From: Azolla caroliniana
Taxonomy: Eukaryota > Polypodiophyta
DNA length: 64,000 nt
Assembly: GCA_043228905.1 (NCBI GenBank)
Contig: JBHGNT010000001.1
Span: 34,658,001 to 34,722,000, forward strand
Direction of reading: 5' to 3'
Position numbers and translations under genes: made by a program. The notes below the pieces were generated by a model, which saw only the letters and a list, made by a program, of their open reading frames with translations, was not told where the DNA came from and made no database searches. Positions 12,777 through 24,400 of this stretch are shown here, one piece after another; within the stretch, counting starts at the first letter, position 1, and the number at the start of each line of letters is the position of its first letter.

Positions 12777-14014
12777 TTAAGGCGCTTCATTTGCAATCAC
12801 TGCTGTTCCCGATGATTGTTCACGAACACGGTCCCTAAGCTCTTCAAATGCTCTCATGCTTTCGGCATCAAATCCTCCCGCAAACTGCAGAAAGCAATTG
12901 ATTAATAAGTGGAAATTCAGCATTCAAAAATCCATCCAGAAAATGGAAAGAAAGCAACATTACATATTCATGATTAGAGAAAGGAGAAATTGTATCGGGG
13001 ATGAGAAGTAAATGGGATTGATTACCTGATGAACTCTAAATGCAAATCGTACTCCTTGGAGGAGCAAGAATTCCCGTTGCGGATCTTGAACTGCTGATGC
13101 AATTGATGCATCGAGCTCTCCTGCGACTCTTTTCATATAATTCCTAGCTAATTGCACTGTTGCAAGTTTAATCTGCATAAAAAATACCCAGCATATGCAT
13201 GTTAAACATGCATTTTACACTAGAGGGCAAAAGCTGAGAATTTTATATGGATTTCTCTCTAGACATATACCAATTATCACACCAGTGTATTTGGTTAATC
13301 TTACAAATAATGGAGTAATGTACCTTGCCAACCAAGCCAGAATCTAGCATCCATTGTGTCGGAATACTGAATTCCTTGTACCTTGCAATGGCCATATCTC
13401 GAGTCCGTAGCAGTGCATAGACACTTTGCTCCACTCTATAACCAAGAAGAATATAGTCAGAATATATGCTATATGGTGAATATAACACTTGAATGATACA
13501 TGTATTAAACCATCGTTTTACTTTTCTAGCAGTGAAAGCATTTTCTTTAGAGCTGCTTCACATGGAAGGCGTGGGTTGTCTTTGAATGATGTGACCTCGA
13601 TTTCCAGCTTTTTCAAATCTTGATACTCAAATGATGCCTCTCTTAAAACATCTGCCTTGCTTTCGGGCCAATCAAAATGTTTCAAGACGGCACGCTCATC
13701 CACCTGACGATAATATATTCATGTTGTTATGAAGGGATTTCATATCAAATATTAACTGAGTCTTCTTATTATTTAGCTACATTGAAGATGTTTCTTATAA
13801 TGTCAACTATCTTACCAAAAACGAAAGCTCCTCATCTAGCCAGGAAACAAATGAAACAACATCTTCAATATCAGCATAAGCAGCACTCCGGACTTCTGCT
13901 GCAAGGGATTCCACAAATTCACCCTGTGTTTCCACATCTGCTTTAACCTACATTTCAATGGACAATAACAACAAATTGTTGCCAGTTAAGAATCGTTTGG
14001 TAGTGTCTAAACTC

Positions 14015-14050
<36 letters not shown>

Positions 14051-17000
14051 TGTATGTATGTATGTATGTATGTATGTATGTATATATGTATGTATTAAAA
14101 TGCAATCCTCACCGCCAATAAGAATGCAGAACGGTTCTCAATCTCTCCAATAAGGTTGTTGCGTGCATCTGATACATTCACATCAGATCCACCCACGACA
14201 GGATCTTTTCTAGCTTCTCTCCTCATCAATGACTGATAGAATTCTACAAGCTCCGGAGCTCTTTGCACTTTGTCTTCATTTGAAGCTTGCAATTTATTGC
14301 TTCCAGGAGGTGGAGGAGGTGGGGGGGGACCACCAGGAGCACGTGGAGGAGGTGGTGGTGGAGGGGGACCCCCTGCAACTATATCAGATGGTCCTTTTAT
14401 AGATATATTTCCTGATAAGGGTGGTTTTGCGGCAGAAGCTTTTGGTGGTGGCTTTGCAACTCTAGTAGGCCTCTTTTCCACCTCAGAGAACTTCATCTTC
14501 TGCACTTCGGGTCGTTCTACATTTTGTTCATTAGATGGTATTACGTCTGCACTTGGTTGGGGAATCTTGAACTTATTTGAAAGCTTCCCGGGTGCGGCCA
14601 TCATACCCAACTTCATGGCTGGAGATGGAGCTAGAGAAGGAGCTATTTTGAGCTTTTCTGCAAGCTTTTCAGCCCTTGCTTGGTCAGCTTTCTCCTTTAT
14701 GGCATTCTCTCTTGCAACAGCAAGTTTGTGCCTGTCTTTAAATGCAGGATATTTGTCTTCCAGGACACCTGCAACAGATTTTTCCATAAGCTGGAATGAC
14801 GCTGCAACATCACTGACGGGATCTTTCCCATCAATGGTTTGCCGAGTCTTAACTGGACGTAACATTCCCAAGGAATCATCTAGATCTGTTGAAAATCTAC
14901 CACTATCAGATTCGTTCTTGCCATACGTTGTGATAGCTACAGAATCACTATTGTTTCTCATCATTAGTGATTCTAATGGCCCCTTTGCCCGATAGGCAGG
15001 TGAACTGAGAGTAGAAGAAGCAGGTGATAAATGAGACTCATCTTTATTTCTTCCCCATTTCTTCAATTTCTTGATAAGCCCTGACTTCTTGGAAGTAGAT
15101 TGCCTTGTCGAACGTTGACTACCATCAATTGAACCTTCATCAAAGTCATATTCTGATGGAGTTGATGGTGCCGAAGAAATCATACTATCCGCATCATTTT
15201 CAGTTTGCTCTCTAGCTTTGGCAGCGAGGAGATCAGGAGCCGCATATTCCATCATTAACTGTTTTGCTTTTTCTTGAGATCGTGGGCTCAAATTCTTTCC
15301 CAGCTCTAGAGCACTCAGCTTTCCAGGAGGTGCTTGATAATTTCTAAGCTCATATCTCAGACAAGCATTTACCCACCTCAAGTATACAAGCTCCTCAACC
15401 TCACTGAACCTATTCATTTGCAGCCCTTCAACTTGCTTGCTAAGGTCGTCATTTGCAAGTTTCAAAGACAATGTTTCAGCTTGCGCCCTCGCTACTAGTT
15501 CAGTCTGCATTTCAATTACATTTACGGATATAAGAAATAACACTAACTTTCATCGGAGTCACTGAAACATGATTTAAATTCAATAAATGAGACTTATTCA
15601 GGCATGAATCACGAAGCTATAGCTTTCACCATCACTTTTTAAATGATACTTACCTCAGTAAGGCTTGAGAGCTCGGCAATCTTTGCCTCTGCTGCAGCCA
15701 ATTGCACAGTTAACTCTCTTTTCTGATGTTGGAGTTCTTTACTAGTTCTTCTAAGCTCTAGTACTTCAACTTCAAGTTCTCTCAGAGCTTGTAACTTCTT
15801 CTCTGTATCAAAGTCTTTCTTCGAGACCCCCTGCTCCTTCTCTTGAAGAATAGCTACTTGCTGCTTAAGGATCAAAAGTTGAGCTTTTGTTTGTCCAGCA
15901 TCACTTTGTATTGTCTTTTGCAAGTCCTTAACCTTCGCTCTAGCAACATCTAGTTCTTTCTTTAAGTTCTCCTTGCCTAATACTTCTTCTGACAACTTCT
16001 GCTTTTGTTCCTCAAGAGCAACAAGTTTTGTATTCAACTTTTCAATTTCTGCGTTTTTCTTTCTCAGTTGCCTTTCTAGCTCCAGATGGGCCTTCTCTTG
16101 TTCCTTGAGGCCATAGTAGTCAAGCAGCTCAGATTCAAGCTTAATTTCTTTCTGTTTCAAATCGTTAACCAAAGCCTTTAGTTGAATAAGCTCTATAGAC
16201 CCATCTCTAGATTCATTGTTCCCTTTCGCTGTTTGGATTGACAATTTCTTCGCAGAAGTTAAAGCTTCAAAGATCTCTAAAGCTTCATCATCCTCAGAAT
16301 TAAAACTATCATCTGATTCATATTTTGGTTTAGAGGTGTCTTTAATGGCACAACCAATGGATTTCTCGGAATCAGAAGGCAAATCAAGACCTCCTTGAAA
16401 GAGATCATCAATTTCTGGAAGCAAAAGCTGGTCTCCTTCTTGAAAACTTCTAGAACTCAGCGCTGGACTGAAAGTGCTGCTGATCCGTTTAACTTTCTCC
16501 TCCTAAGAAGAAAGCCAAAGAAGTAAATCTCTCTCTCTCTCTCTCTCTCTCCACCCAACAAAACGATAAGACACAAAAGCAAATACATGCTTAATGTTGA
16601 AAAGTCCCTCACATTGTCTTCCTGGAAGCATATGGGAAAAAACCAACAAAACGATAAGACACAAAAGTAAATTTTTGTGTTCTGGTTGGATGCAATATAT
16701 AGAAAAATGGTTTGGAAGATGCGATGCAACACTTGCTTCATGATGCTTCACTAGATTCCTTTGTGAATGAGGCCTTTTTGCAATGCCAATGTATCATGAC
16801 ATGGGAAAAATGTGGAGGCTCAAACCTCCCACATTATACTACATATATTACACCTTAACGACAAAATCATATTCTTTGCCGAATGGGGAAATAACACACA
16901 TCAATACATGTTAGAGCCCATCCCATTGTTTTCTATCCGAACCATTGCCTCCATGGGACTTAGCTCACACTCACTATGATGTGACATGAAACATTGAGTC

Positions 17001-18546
17001 ACAAGTGATGAGAGTAGTTGACTATCCACATTTTTCCCTAAACAAGTGTGCTTTTGCGCACATCTTCGACCAAACCCAATCCTTGCACGAATTTCTCTCA
17101 TCGTTGAGAGTGTGCTGCCTTTACTCTTAATGATTGCCAACATGAATAAAGAGAAAAACATTGGTGCCCGATGATATAATCCAGGCAGCGATGGGATCAT
17201 CCCCAATAGTGGCTGAGGCATTAATCTGATCAGTGACCCATATCCAACTTTTTGGAACTCCCTAAGCAAAGGTACTCAAGATTGGCATTTAGGTCGTCTA
17301 AACTGCTGCAGAAAATGGGATTGTTGGCATGCTGAAATGCAGGAATGGTTCTAGTTGCATGGCATATGTACAAACACACTTCCCCCATTTCAATATAGTT
17401 TGCATTGTCCACACTGAAGAATAGAGCGATCCAAACTGAAGTTAATAAATTGAATAATGAAAGAACATGGATACACATCACATCTCTTGGTACAAAGATG
17501 GGCCACTACAAGGCAATCTTTCTGCACACATCATTGGATGGATTTATTATCAGGCCAACTTATATGGATACACATCTTAGGACCTCTTCAGATCACTTAG
17601 AGATTGGGATTGCATATTATATGTACGCAAATCTATATCTGTCATTGTAGTGTTTTTCATGAGAGACGAAGGAGGTATCATTGCCTCTTCAAACAAGGCT
17701 TTGGCCTGCTCCACAAAGTCATGGAATATGAAGATCAATGTTGTTTGAAACTCTTCTTGCTAGAACTCAGAGACATAGAGAGAAGTTGTTGAATGGACAA
17801 CAATACATGGCTTTCTTTAGCTCCATCACTTCTTATGCTACAAGTCAATTCATGACTACAAAAGTGGGTTCTTGACCAAGACACTCACAAGGGGTTACAA
17901 TTGATCAGGGAATAGCCAGGTACCATGAATGTAGATCACAACCATCTGGAAGACGACACCATCACCCTTGTCACTAACAATAAAAAGGCCATTATCACCC
18001 GGCATCAAAGGTGCCTCCCTTCCCTTCCCTTGCTTTGGAGATTTCTCCATCTTGGAGTGGTCCATGTTGGAGAATTTTCAAAGAAAAAAGTTTCATTCAA
18101 TCCAACTTGAGAATCTTAAGCTCTTAGATATTTAGATTCTTTAGTACCCTATGCTTACTTATATTTGTTTTGGTTCATACCCTATGATAAAACATTGTAA
18201 GCTCCAATGTCTTGTTCAGTCTGAAAAGATGTTAATATAGCTTTTATCTTACTTTCTCTCTTACTACTAAGCCAAGTTTTTACTAGTCCATGTACCTGAG
18301 TTCAATTCTCACTATATGCATCACTTTACTGGATGCCATTGTGGAATAAAAGGGTTAAACACATGACCTTCTGGACTCCGCTGGACAACCTTACCAACAG
18401 ACCACAACAATTTGGAGGTCTTATATAAACACACACAAACGTGTGTGTGTGTGTGTATTATATGTATGGTTTGTCTACTTCAGGTCTCCTAGACCATATT
18501 ACTAGCCTCAAAATAGGATAATAAATTATCATAATCTCTCTCTCTA

Positions 18547-18594
<48 letters not shown>

Positions 18595-19183
18595 AAGAGT
18601 ACCTCTTCTTGCTGCACATCTGCATAAGTGTATATTTCTTTGCCATCGTACACCTCCTCCACAAGGGGGAGCTCTGCCATAAAGTAACATCGAGAATTAT
18701 TTTACTTGATATGATGTAAAGAAGAAGAACAACAATATAACAACCTTACGATGCATCATCACAATATTTTAATCAATCGAATTAACAACAAAAAAGGCAT
18801 CCATAACATTGAGATTCTTCACAACTGTTTTCTCAGATCAATAAAGAACAATTAAAAACGACATACAAAACATTGATATTCACTGGCAGAATAGTTAATA
18901 GAATGCACAATTCTTCTCCTGAAGATTCATCATCGCAATTGTTACTCAATGGAATCAAGAAATTTTCTCATTGAGATTTATCATATTAATTGTTCTTTGT
19001 GGTCGATAGAATGATGAACGAAAAGCCACATCTAATCTTCCGTTCAATCTATTGAAGAAAGAAGAAAAAAATAGACCCACAAATACCTCGAGATTCATCA
19101 CGATTTCGACCACGGGCCTTGAGCTGAGCAAGGGTAATGCCTACCAACGAGCAAGTGACAGCTAGCACCACACGGGCAATCAT
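12777..19183 (-). CDS. CHUP1: CHUP1, chloroplast unusual positioning 1
   Basis: Chloroplast outer-envelope protein needed for light-driven chloroplast movement and anchoring, through short chloroplast-associated actin filaments. Exons in transcript order are 19183-19087, 18673-18603, 16502-15654, 15504-14113, 13947-13816, 13703-13522, 13435-13324, 13172-13026 and 12884-12777, giving 1029 residues in one frame (Arabidopsis: 1004). Seen in order: an N-terminal hydrophobic anchor at residues 2-20, an acidic stretch, a long coiled coil at about 110-380, the diagnostic VYLRWVNACLRYELRNYQ at about 379-396, the GLIKKLKKWG basic patch, a polyproline tract of two PPPPPPPP runs at about 716-742 (profilin/actin binding in the family), and the conserved C-terminal domain with APELVEFYQSLMRRE and FDWPESKAD. 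The two short 5' exons were placed by phase and by the membrane anchor, so they are slightly less certain. Intron 2 is 2.1 kb and carries a SINE and a gene remnant. Confidence 0.95.
14016..14094. repeat. (TATG)n microsatellite in CHUP1 intron 4
   Basis: About eighteen tetranucleotide units fill nearly half of a 165-base intron and stop about 20 bases short of the splice donor at 14112. Confidence 0.95.
16532..16551. repeat. (CT)n microsatellite in CHUP1 intron 2
   Basis: About ten CT units lie close to the acceptor of exon 3; read on the CHUP1 strand it is a GA run. Confidence 0.9.
16905..17740 (-). pseudogene. Frameshifted remnant of an unidentified protein-coding gene
   Basis: On the minus strand three adjacent open stretches in different frames read like one continuous globular protein. 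About 17740-17600 includes FVEQAKALFEEAMIPPSSLM; 17440-17245 includes NANYIEMGEVCLYICHAT and ends LGSSKKLDMG; 17250-16905 continues SLIRLMPQPLLGMIPSLPGL, YHRAPMFFSLFMLAI, RARIGFGRRCAQKH and HHSECELSPMEAMVRI. The last two stretches join sensibly only through a frameshift near 17245, and stop codons separate the first two. I do not recognise the family. The remnant lies in CHUP1 intron 2 on the same strand. A processed or fragmentary pseudogene is most likely; a nested gene with introns is less likely. Confidence 0.5.
18262..18410 (-). mobile_element. tRNA-derived SINE, copy 1 (CHUP1 intron 2)
   Basis: Read on the minus strand it begins with a tRNA-like head: an A-box-like TGGTCTGTTGGTAAGGTTGT near 18404, then GGTCATGTGTTTAACCC near 18365 in the B-box position. 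After that come the shared segments CCAGTAAAGTGA and TGAACTCAGGTACATGGACT. The order of blocks matches the element at 55468-55620, with clear divergence. No open frame is present. A non-autonomous Pol III-type SINE is the best explanation; the ends are approximate. Confidence 0.6.
18440..18592. repeat. GT, CT and AC microsatellites near CHUP1 exon 2
   Basis: A (GT)n run at 18440-18456 is followed by a CT run at about 18537-18563 that changes directly into (AC)n at 18564-18592. The AC run ends about ten bases from the donor of CHUP1 exon 2 at 18602. Confidence 0.92.
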
Positions 19184-19810
19184 TGGGATGAGGTTCAGAA
19201 GAAGTAAAATTATGATATGGTGGAAAATTTTCGGTTAAGGCTTAACATTGATGAATATCTCTATACCCTTCTGCGAGATAAAAAATTCAACATACACAAA
19301 AGCAACAAGGCGGATCAAAAGAAGAAAAATAGATGATAGAAACATATGTACAGGGAAGAATTTAGGCCGAGATAAGAACTAGAGATATAAAAAGGAGAAA
19401 AACAGACATCAGAAATGGAAGACTGGAGATTCAAGATTAGATATTGATGAATTAAACCTGAATTTTACAAGGCAAGTGAGTAGACATATCCGAAGCATGA
19501 ACCATAGTCTGCAATCTGGCTATGGAAGCTTCTGTTTTCTCTTTGTCTCTCCTATCTTATGCTCTGTTATTTGCTCTGTTTCAATATTTGTGGTCATCCA
19601 TTTTTTTATCAATAAATCTTTTTGGTTGATAATGAGGTTTGAAACCTTACGAACCTAAATAAATTTTGTCTCTTGATGTGTAATGAGAAAGAACAAGAAC
19701 AAGAAAAAGAAGAAGATAATGTAGATAGGTAGGTCACTTGCTTCCATGCATTATATAAGAAATATATATAATATATACATGGTTCACAAGAAAAAAGCCT
19801 ATGGCTCATG

Positions 19811-19906
19811 GTGGGGTTTCTCCATTTGTGTCTGTCATCTTTGCGTATGGGTCATGCTAATCTTCGTTGTATCGTTCCAGTTTTATCACATGTCCCCCAA
19901 AGGGAC
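19811..19906 (-). pseudogene. U6 snRNA-like sequence, probable pseudogene
   Basis: The minus strand matches U6 spliceosomal RNA over nearly its whole length. It starts GTCCCTTTGGGGGACAT (the 5' stem-loop), then GATAAAACTGGAACGATACA, GAAGATTAGCATGACCC, ACGCAAAGATGACA and CACAAATGGAGAAA. Invariant functional positions have changed: the ACAGAGA box reads ACAACGA. The Pol III promoter (upstream sequence element and TATA at fixed spacing) is absent, and a CT microsatellite occupies that position. A run of six T on the minus strand (19791-19796) lies about 15 bases past the end. A degenerate copy fits best; a divergent active gene is unlikely. Confidence 0.85.
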
Positions 19907-19915
19907 ATGGCGGGG

Positions 19916-19916
<1 letters not shown>

Positions 19917-19959
<43 letters not shown>
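19917..19959. repeat. (CT)n microsatellite beside the U6-like sequence
   Basis: About 21 CT units begin some ten bases from the 5' end of the U6-like copy, where a U6 promoter would lie. Confidence 0.95.
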
Positions 19960-19962
<3 letters not shown>

Positions 19963-20502
19963 TAAAAGATGTTGTATTTCATTGTTGTACAATAATAGCA
20001 TATAACAATTCTAAGGCCACATGACCATTGTCAATAGGATCCACACATCAACATGGTTCACATGCACATGGAGTTCTTGTACCCTGTTTCTCTCCACTCA
20101 CAACATGCAAAGGAGTCACCATAGAGCACAATAAAGAATGTTGACGTCAAAGCAGACTACGAGTACTAGGATATAACACACACGAGCCATACAATCACCA
20201 AATTATGGAGATAGTTGTTCGCCATCTTTGATCAACATGAGGAAACCCAAATGCACTTGTTAAACTTTGTCACAACTTCATTATACAACCATCCACCCAC
20301 CACTATTGTCATCATACAAGGAAACAGGGCCAAGAGACAATACATTGTAGTCACCTAAGTAAGATTGTAAAAGTTAAATTTAACCTTCCTATATATTTCC
20401 TTGAGTGAGAGCTTAGTCTCTAAACCTTCTATTATCCCTTAAAAGTTTAATATTGCTTAATGAAATGTCGTAAATCTTCAACATTTTATCTTACCAACTT
20501 GG

Positions 20503-20880
20503 ACATTTGCATGATGTTGACTATATTGTGTGCTATATCAACAAGAGTTAGAAAGAGGACGCCCAACAAAAGACTTAAGAGTATGTAAAAACAAGGAGAG
20601 ACATACAGTGACTTTTATACTTGCCCTAAGGCCAGGCCATCCTGCACTTGTTTGGAAAATTGAGTCCCAAGTGTTATTTCCTACAATTGTTGATACATTT
20701 GCATGATGTTGACTATATTGTGTGCTATATCAACGAGAGTTAGAAAGAGGACGCCCCACGGAAGACTTAAGAGTAAGTATGTAAAAACAAGGAGAGACAT
20801 ACTGTGACTTTTATACTTGCCCTAAGGCCAGGCCATTCTGCACTCGTTTGGAAATTTGAGTTCCAAGTGTTATTTCCTAA
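20503..20880. repeat. 193-bp direct tandem duplication
   Basis: Two units, both beginning ACATTTGCATGATGTTGAC and ending GTGTTATTTCCTA, lie side by side with a period of 193 bases. A few substitutions and one short insertion of AAGT in the second copy separate them. Confidence 0.93.
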
Positions 20881-21446
20881 ACATTCTGCAACCAGGGGGG
20901 AGGGGGAGGAGTAATGCCTCCAACTAGTAATAAATAAGGAGGGTATTGAATGAAGTGTTTACAGAGGTTTTCGCAAATTGATTAAAAATACTCTAATAAA
21001 TAACCTTTATAACATAAAAACATTTCTAGTGAATTAATCCTCTTTATTACATGGTTCAAAGATAAAACGTTCGTATTAGGTCCAATCTAATTAGATCAAA
21101 TATGTGGAGCACAATTTATCTATATGCAACAAAAGTAACATTGTCCAGGTAAAAACATTGACGCATTTTGGGAAATGGTTAAATATAATTCAATTCAAAC
21201 AGTAGCAAATGAAGAATTGCAATGATAGATAAAAGGACAAGTCTCAGATGTTCTGAACGTAAAAGATTCCGAAAAACTTTACTTCTCAACTACACAGAAG
21301 TGTGTAACTTCCTGGAAATATTTTTTGTTGGACCAGAAGCTTTGCTTCAATAGCTCGCAGATCAGTGACATAAATAATGAGCGAAGATCAAAGGCAACAA
21401 TAATTATAGGAAAGCTGAATGCCAGCTTACATAAAAGAAAAAAAAT

Positions 21447-24400
21447 TTATATGATAAGCCTCTCATAGGCCCTTATCACTTCCTCCTCAGCCTCCAATTC
21501 TGCAGTCAATTGGTTACATTTGTCCACATTTTGCTCCTGTAATTTCAATGGCACTTTCTCTTTGTAGCCTGACGTTTCCATCATTTTTGAAAGTGCTTCC
21601 TTTCTCCTGTTCAAATCCAACCATTTATATAAATAAGCAAAATGATCATAACAGCCAAATTCATCATCATTTAAAGCCATAAAATATCCCTAATTTTTCT
21701 GGATATTTGTGAGTATCCCATGCTCAGTATTTACCAGAACACCACTCTCTAATGATAAAGATGTAACAGTGTTTTGATAACCCAATCATTTTGGTCTAGA
21801 AACTTAAGAAAAACTCACTGCATAATTTCATGACGTCTTTTCTCATGCTTCACAATTGCTGCATGTGGATCCACAACTCCCTCTACAAGTAAGTAAGCTG
21901 AAATTTGTGGATTTACAATAGCCACAGCAGTCCTGGGCACAGAATCTGCATCTTGTGTAAACTGTACAATAAACACGGGGCAAATTATTGCATATAAAAC
22001 TAATTAATAAAATAAAATAAAAATGATCAAACATTCCCCCTACAAAAATGCCATTCAAATTCACTTAATTCCAAAAATGCCTCAGAATAATTTCCAGAAC
22101 AATAAAATATTTACTTTGCTCTTTAGAAAACGTATTTGTAATGAAGAAAAGCATAAGAAAAAAAATACTTGATGTTATTTGAAGTTGAGGTTAAATAAAA
22201 TGAAGAAAAGCATAACAAATTGGTATGCTAATAATCTTACCTTTAAGTTTGATAGTTTAGTAAGGGTAATAATCTCCAAAGTGCGCCGCTTAACCAAAGA
22301 TAACATTTCTTCTGATCGGCAGAGTAATAAACCATCAGGTCTGAGAAAAGCAAAAGCAGAATATGATTTTTTGCATGACAAATAAACACTAGTATGCCCT
22401 TCATAGTATGCATTCGGGTATTATAGTAAATCCAATAGGGTCAAGAATAAAGCACAATCTAAGGTCATCCACAAGCAACTCTTATAGTAACTAGTCGTTT
22501 AGCAGGTTGGGATGACAAAATGAGGCACAATGCTCCCATAATTTCATTAATCACTACAGCAGTATGCCTTTCATAATTTCATCGAACACTAGTATGCCTT
22601 TCATAGTATGCACTCTGGTATCATAGTAAATCCAATAGGGTCAAGAATGAAGCACAATCTAAGGTCATCCACAAGCAGCTCTTATTTTAACTTGTAGTTT
22701 CGCAGGTTGGGATGACAAAATGAGGCAGAATGCTCACATAAATTCATCAATTACTACAGCAATAATGGGATTGTGCTCTTCAATTAAACGGAAACACACA
22801 TGAAAAAGCTCTGAAACTATACCTTAGTTTTGAATCTAGATCAAATGAAGTTTGAAGTCTGCGAATAGCCTCTATAACAGATTGTACAATTTGCATTTCT
22901 GTTTCAATTTCCAGAAATTCCCATTCCTGTACAATTAAAAATATTGGCTTTTGGCAGTTGTGAAAAAAAAGCAGTGACTCCAAGAGTTGTGAAACATTAC
23001 CTGGCAATGAGAGGGATATTCTGCCACCATAATAGAGGGCTTTGCAGAACTGTCTGGACTCCGTGGCAACCGTTGCCAAAGCTCTTCAGTAACAAATGGC
23101 ATAATAGGATGCAATAGACGCAACCCATTATCCAGGCAAATCCACAATGTTTCCTGGGTAGCCCTTTGTAAATTTAGAGACACTTCTTCACTGGCGTTTC
23201 CAGCAAGAGCTGGCTTGCTAACCTCTATAAACACGTCACATAGGTCATAATACCACCATGAATGAATGGCTGTAGCAGCTCCTGATAAATCATATGCCGA
23301 AAGACAATTATTTGTCTTCATTATAGCTGTGTTAAGACGAGATAAAATCCACTTGCATGAAAAAGGGAAGGAGAGGAATTGGAGGTTCTTTGAAGGAGAG
23401 AAGCCTTTTCCAAGGTTGATCATTGCAAATCTTACTACATTCCAAAGTTTATTACAGAAATGACGGTAGCCAACAATCCGTTGAATGTCGAGGTTTATTT
23501 TGTCAGACTGCAGATAAGAAAACAATCACAGAACAGATCATAGCAATCAAATGCCCACATTCAGAATACATGCACACAAAATACACAAAATACACAAAAC
23601 TGAAAACTCAGGATAGAAAGAAAGATGGAAACTGATATAAAAACATAACATATGAATGTGGAAGACATGAAACTTTATACATAAAGCCATTTTTAATGTT
23701 TTAACTCTTATAAAGATGAATGCCCATTATTGGGAAGATAAAATTAAATCCAAGACCATCCATCCATAAGAATTCCATGGGTTTAGCATCTTTTTAATTT
23801 CATACCGTCCTCAGCAAAAGGAAAGGTCTAAGAGTTTGGAGTATTATAAACACTTAAATAGCAAGTTTCGCAATTAACCGAACTAGTGCGAAAAACAATA
23901 TTCCTGCAAATGAAAAGGAGACTAATGGATGGACAAAAAGATGAAGACTCAGAAAATATGATATACACTGCTGGAAAGGTCAATATGTAAGGCCAATTCA
24001 CGAACACAGATTAAGGATAACAACATCATGCAAGATACATAGAGAAAGTAACAATGAAAGCCCCAAACAACAGAAGCTAAGTTGCACAATCTAAAAAAGA
24101 AAAAAAAATGAAGAAAGAAGTCCTACCTGTAGAGTATAGGCAACAAGTCCGAAGCGTAGAGCATCAGTTCCACACTGCTCAATTCCTTTCGGAAAGTCCT
24201 CTTTTAGTCCCTCACTTGCTTTCTTAATTTCATTCTTGTCGAGATTACCCTGCTCCAACTTCTTCACTAATTCATCTAATGTGATACCATTGATCACATC
24301 CAATGGGTCAATAACATTTCCAAGAGATTTCGACATCTTCCTTCCATGTGCATCACGCACCATTGCATGCAAATAGACCTACCAAAGGAATAAATAACAA

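Larger units (their letters stand above)
19184..21446. other. Intergenic region between CHUP1 and valyl-tRNA synthetase
   Basis: CHUP1 is transcribed away from this stretch, so it includes that gene's promoter and leader, and at its right end the 3' UTR of the valyl-tRNA synthetase. It contains a U6 snRNA-like sequence, a long CT microsatellite and a 193-base tandem duplication, listed separately. No further coding signal is seen. Confidence 0.6.

Noticed and set aside
14016-14094. Regularly spaced repeats suggesting a CRISPR-like array
   Set aside because: It is a simple tetranucleotide microsatellite without spacers, in a plant intron.
14270-14995. 241-codon plus-strand frame rich in glycine
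   Set aside because: It is the exact antisense of the CHUP1 polyproline exon; the Gly runs mirror the Pro runs.
5223-19183. Possible functional cluster of chloroplast genes (CHLH next to CHUP1)
   Set aside because: Two convergent genes with unrelated roles and no shared control sequence seen; adjacency alone is not evidence.
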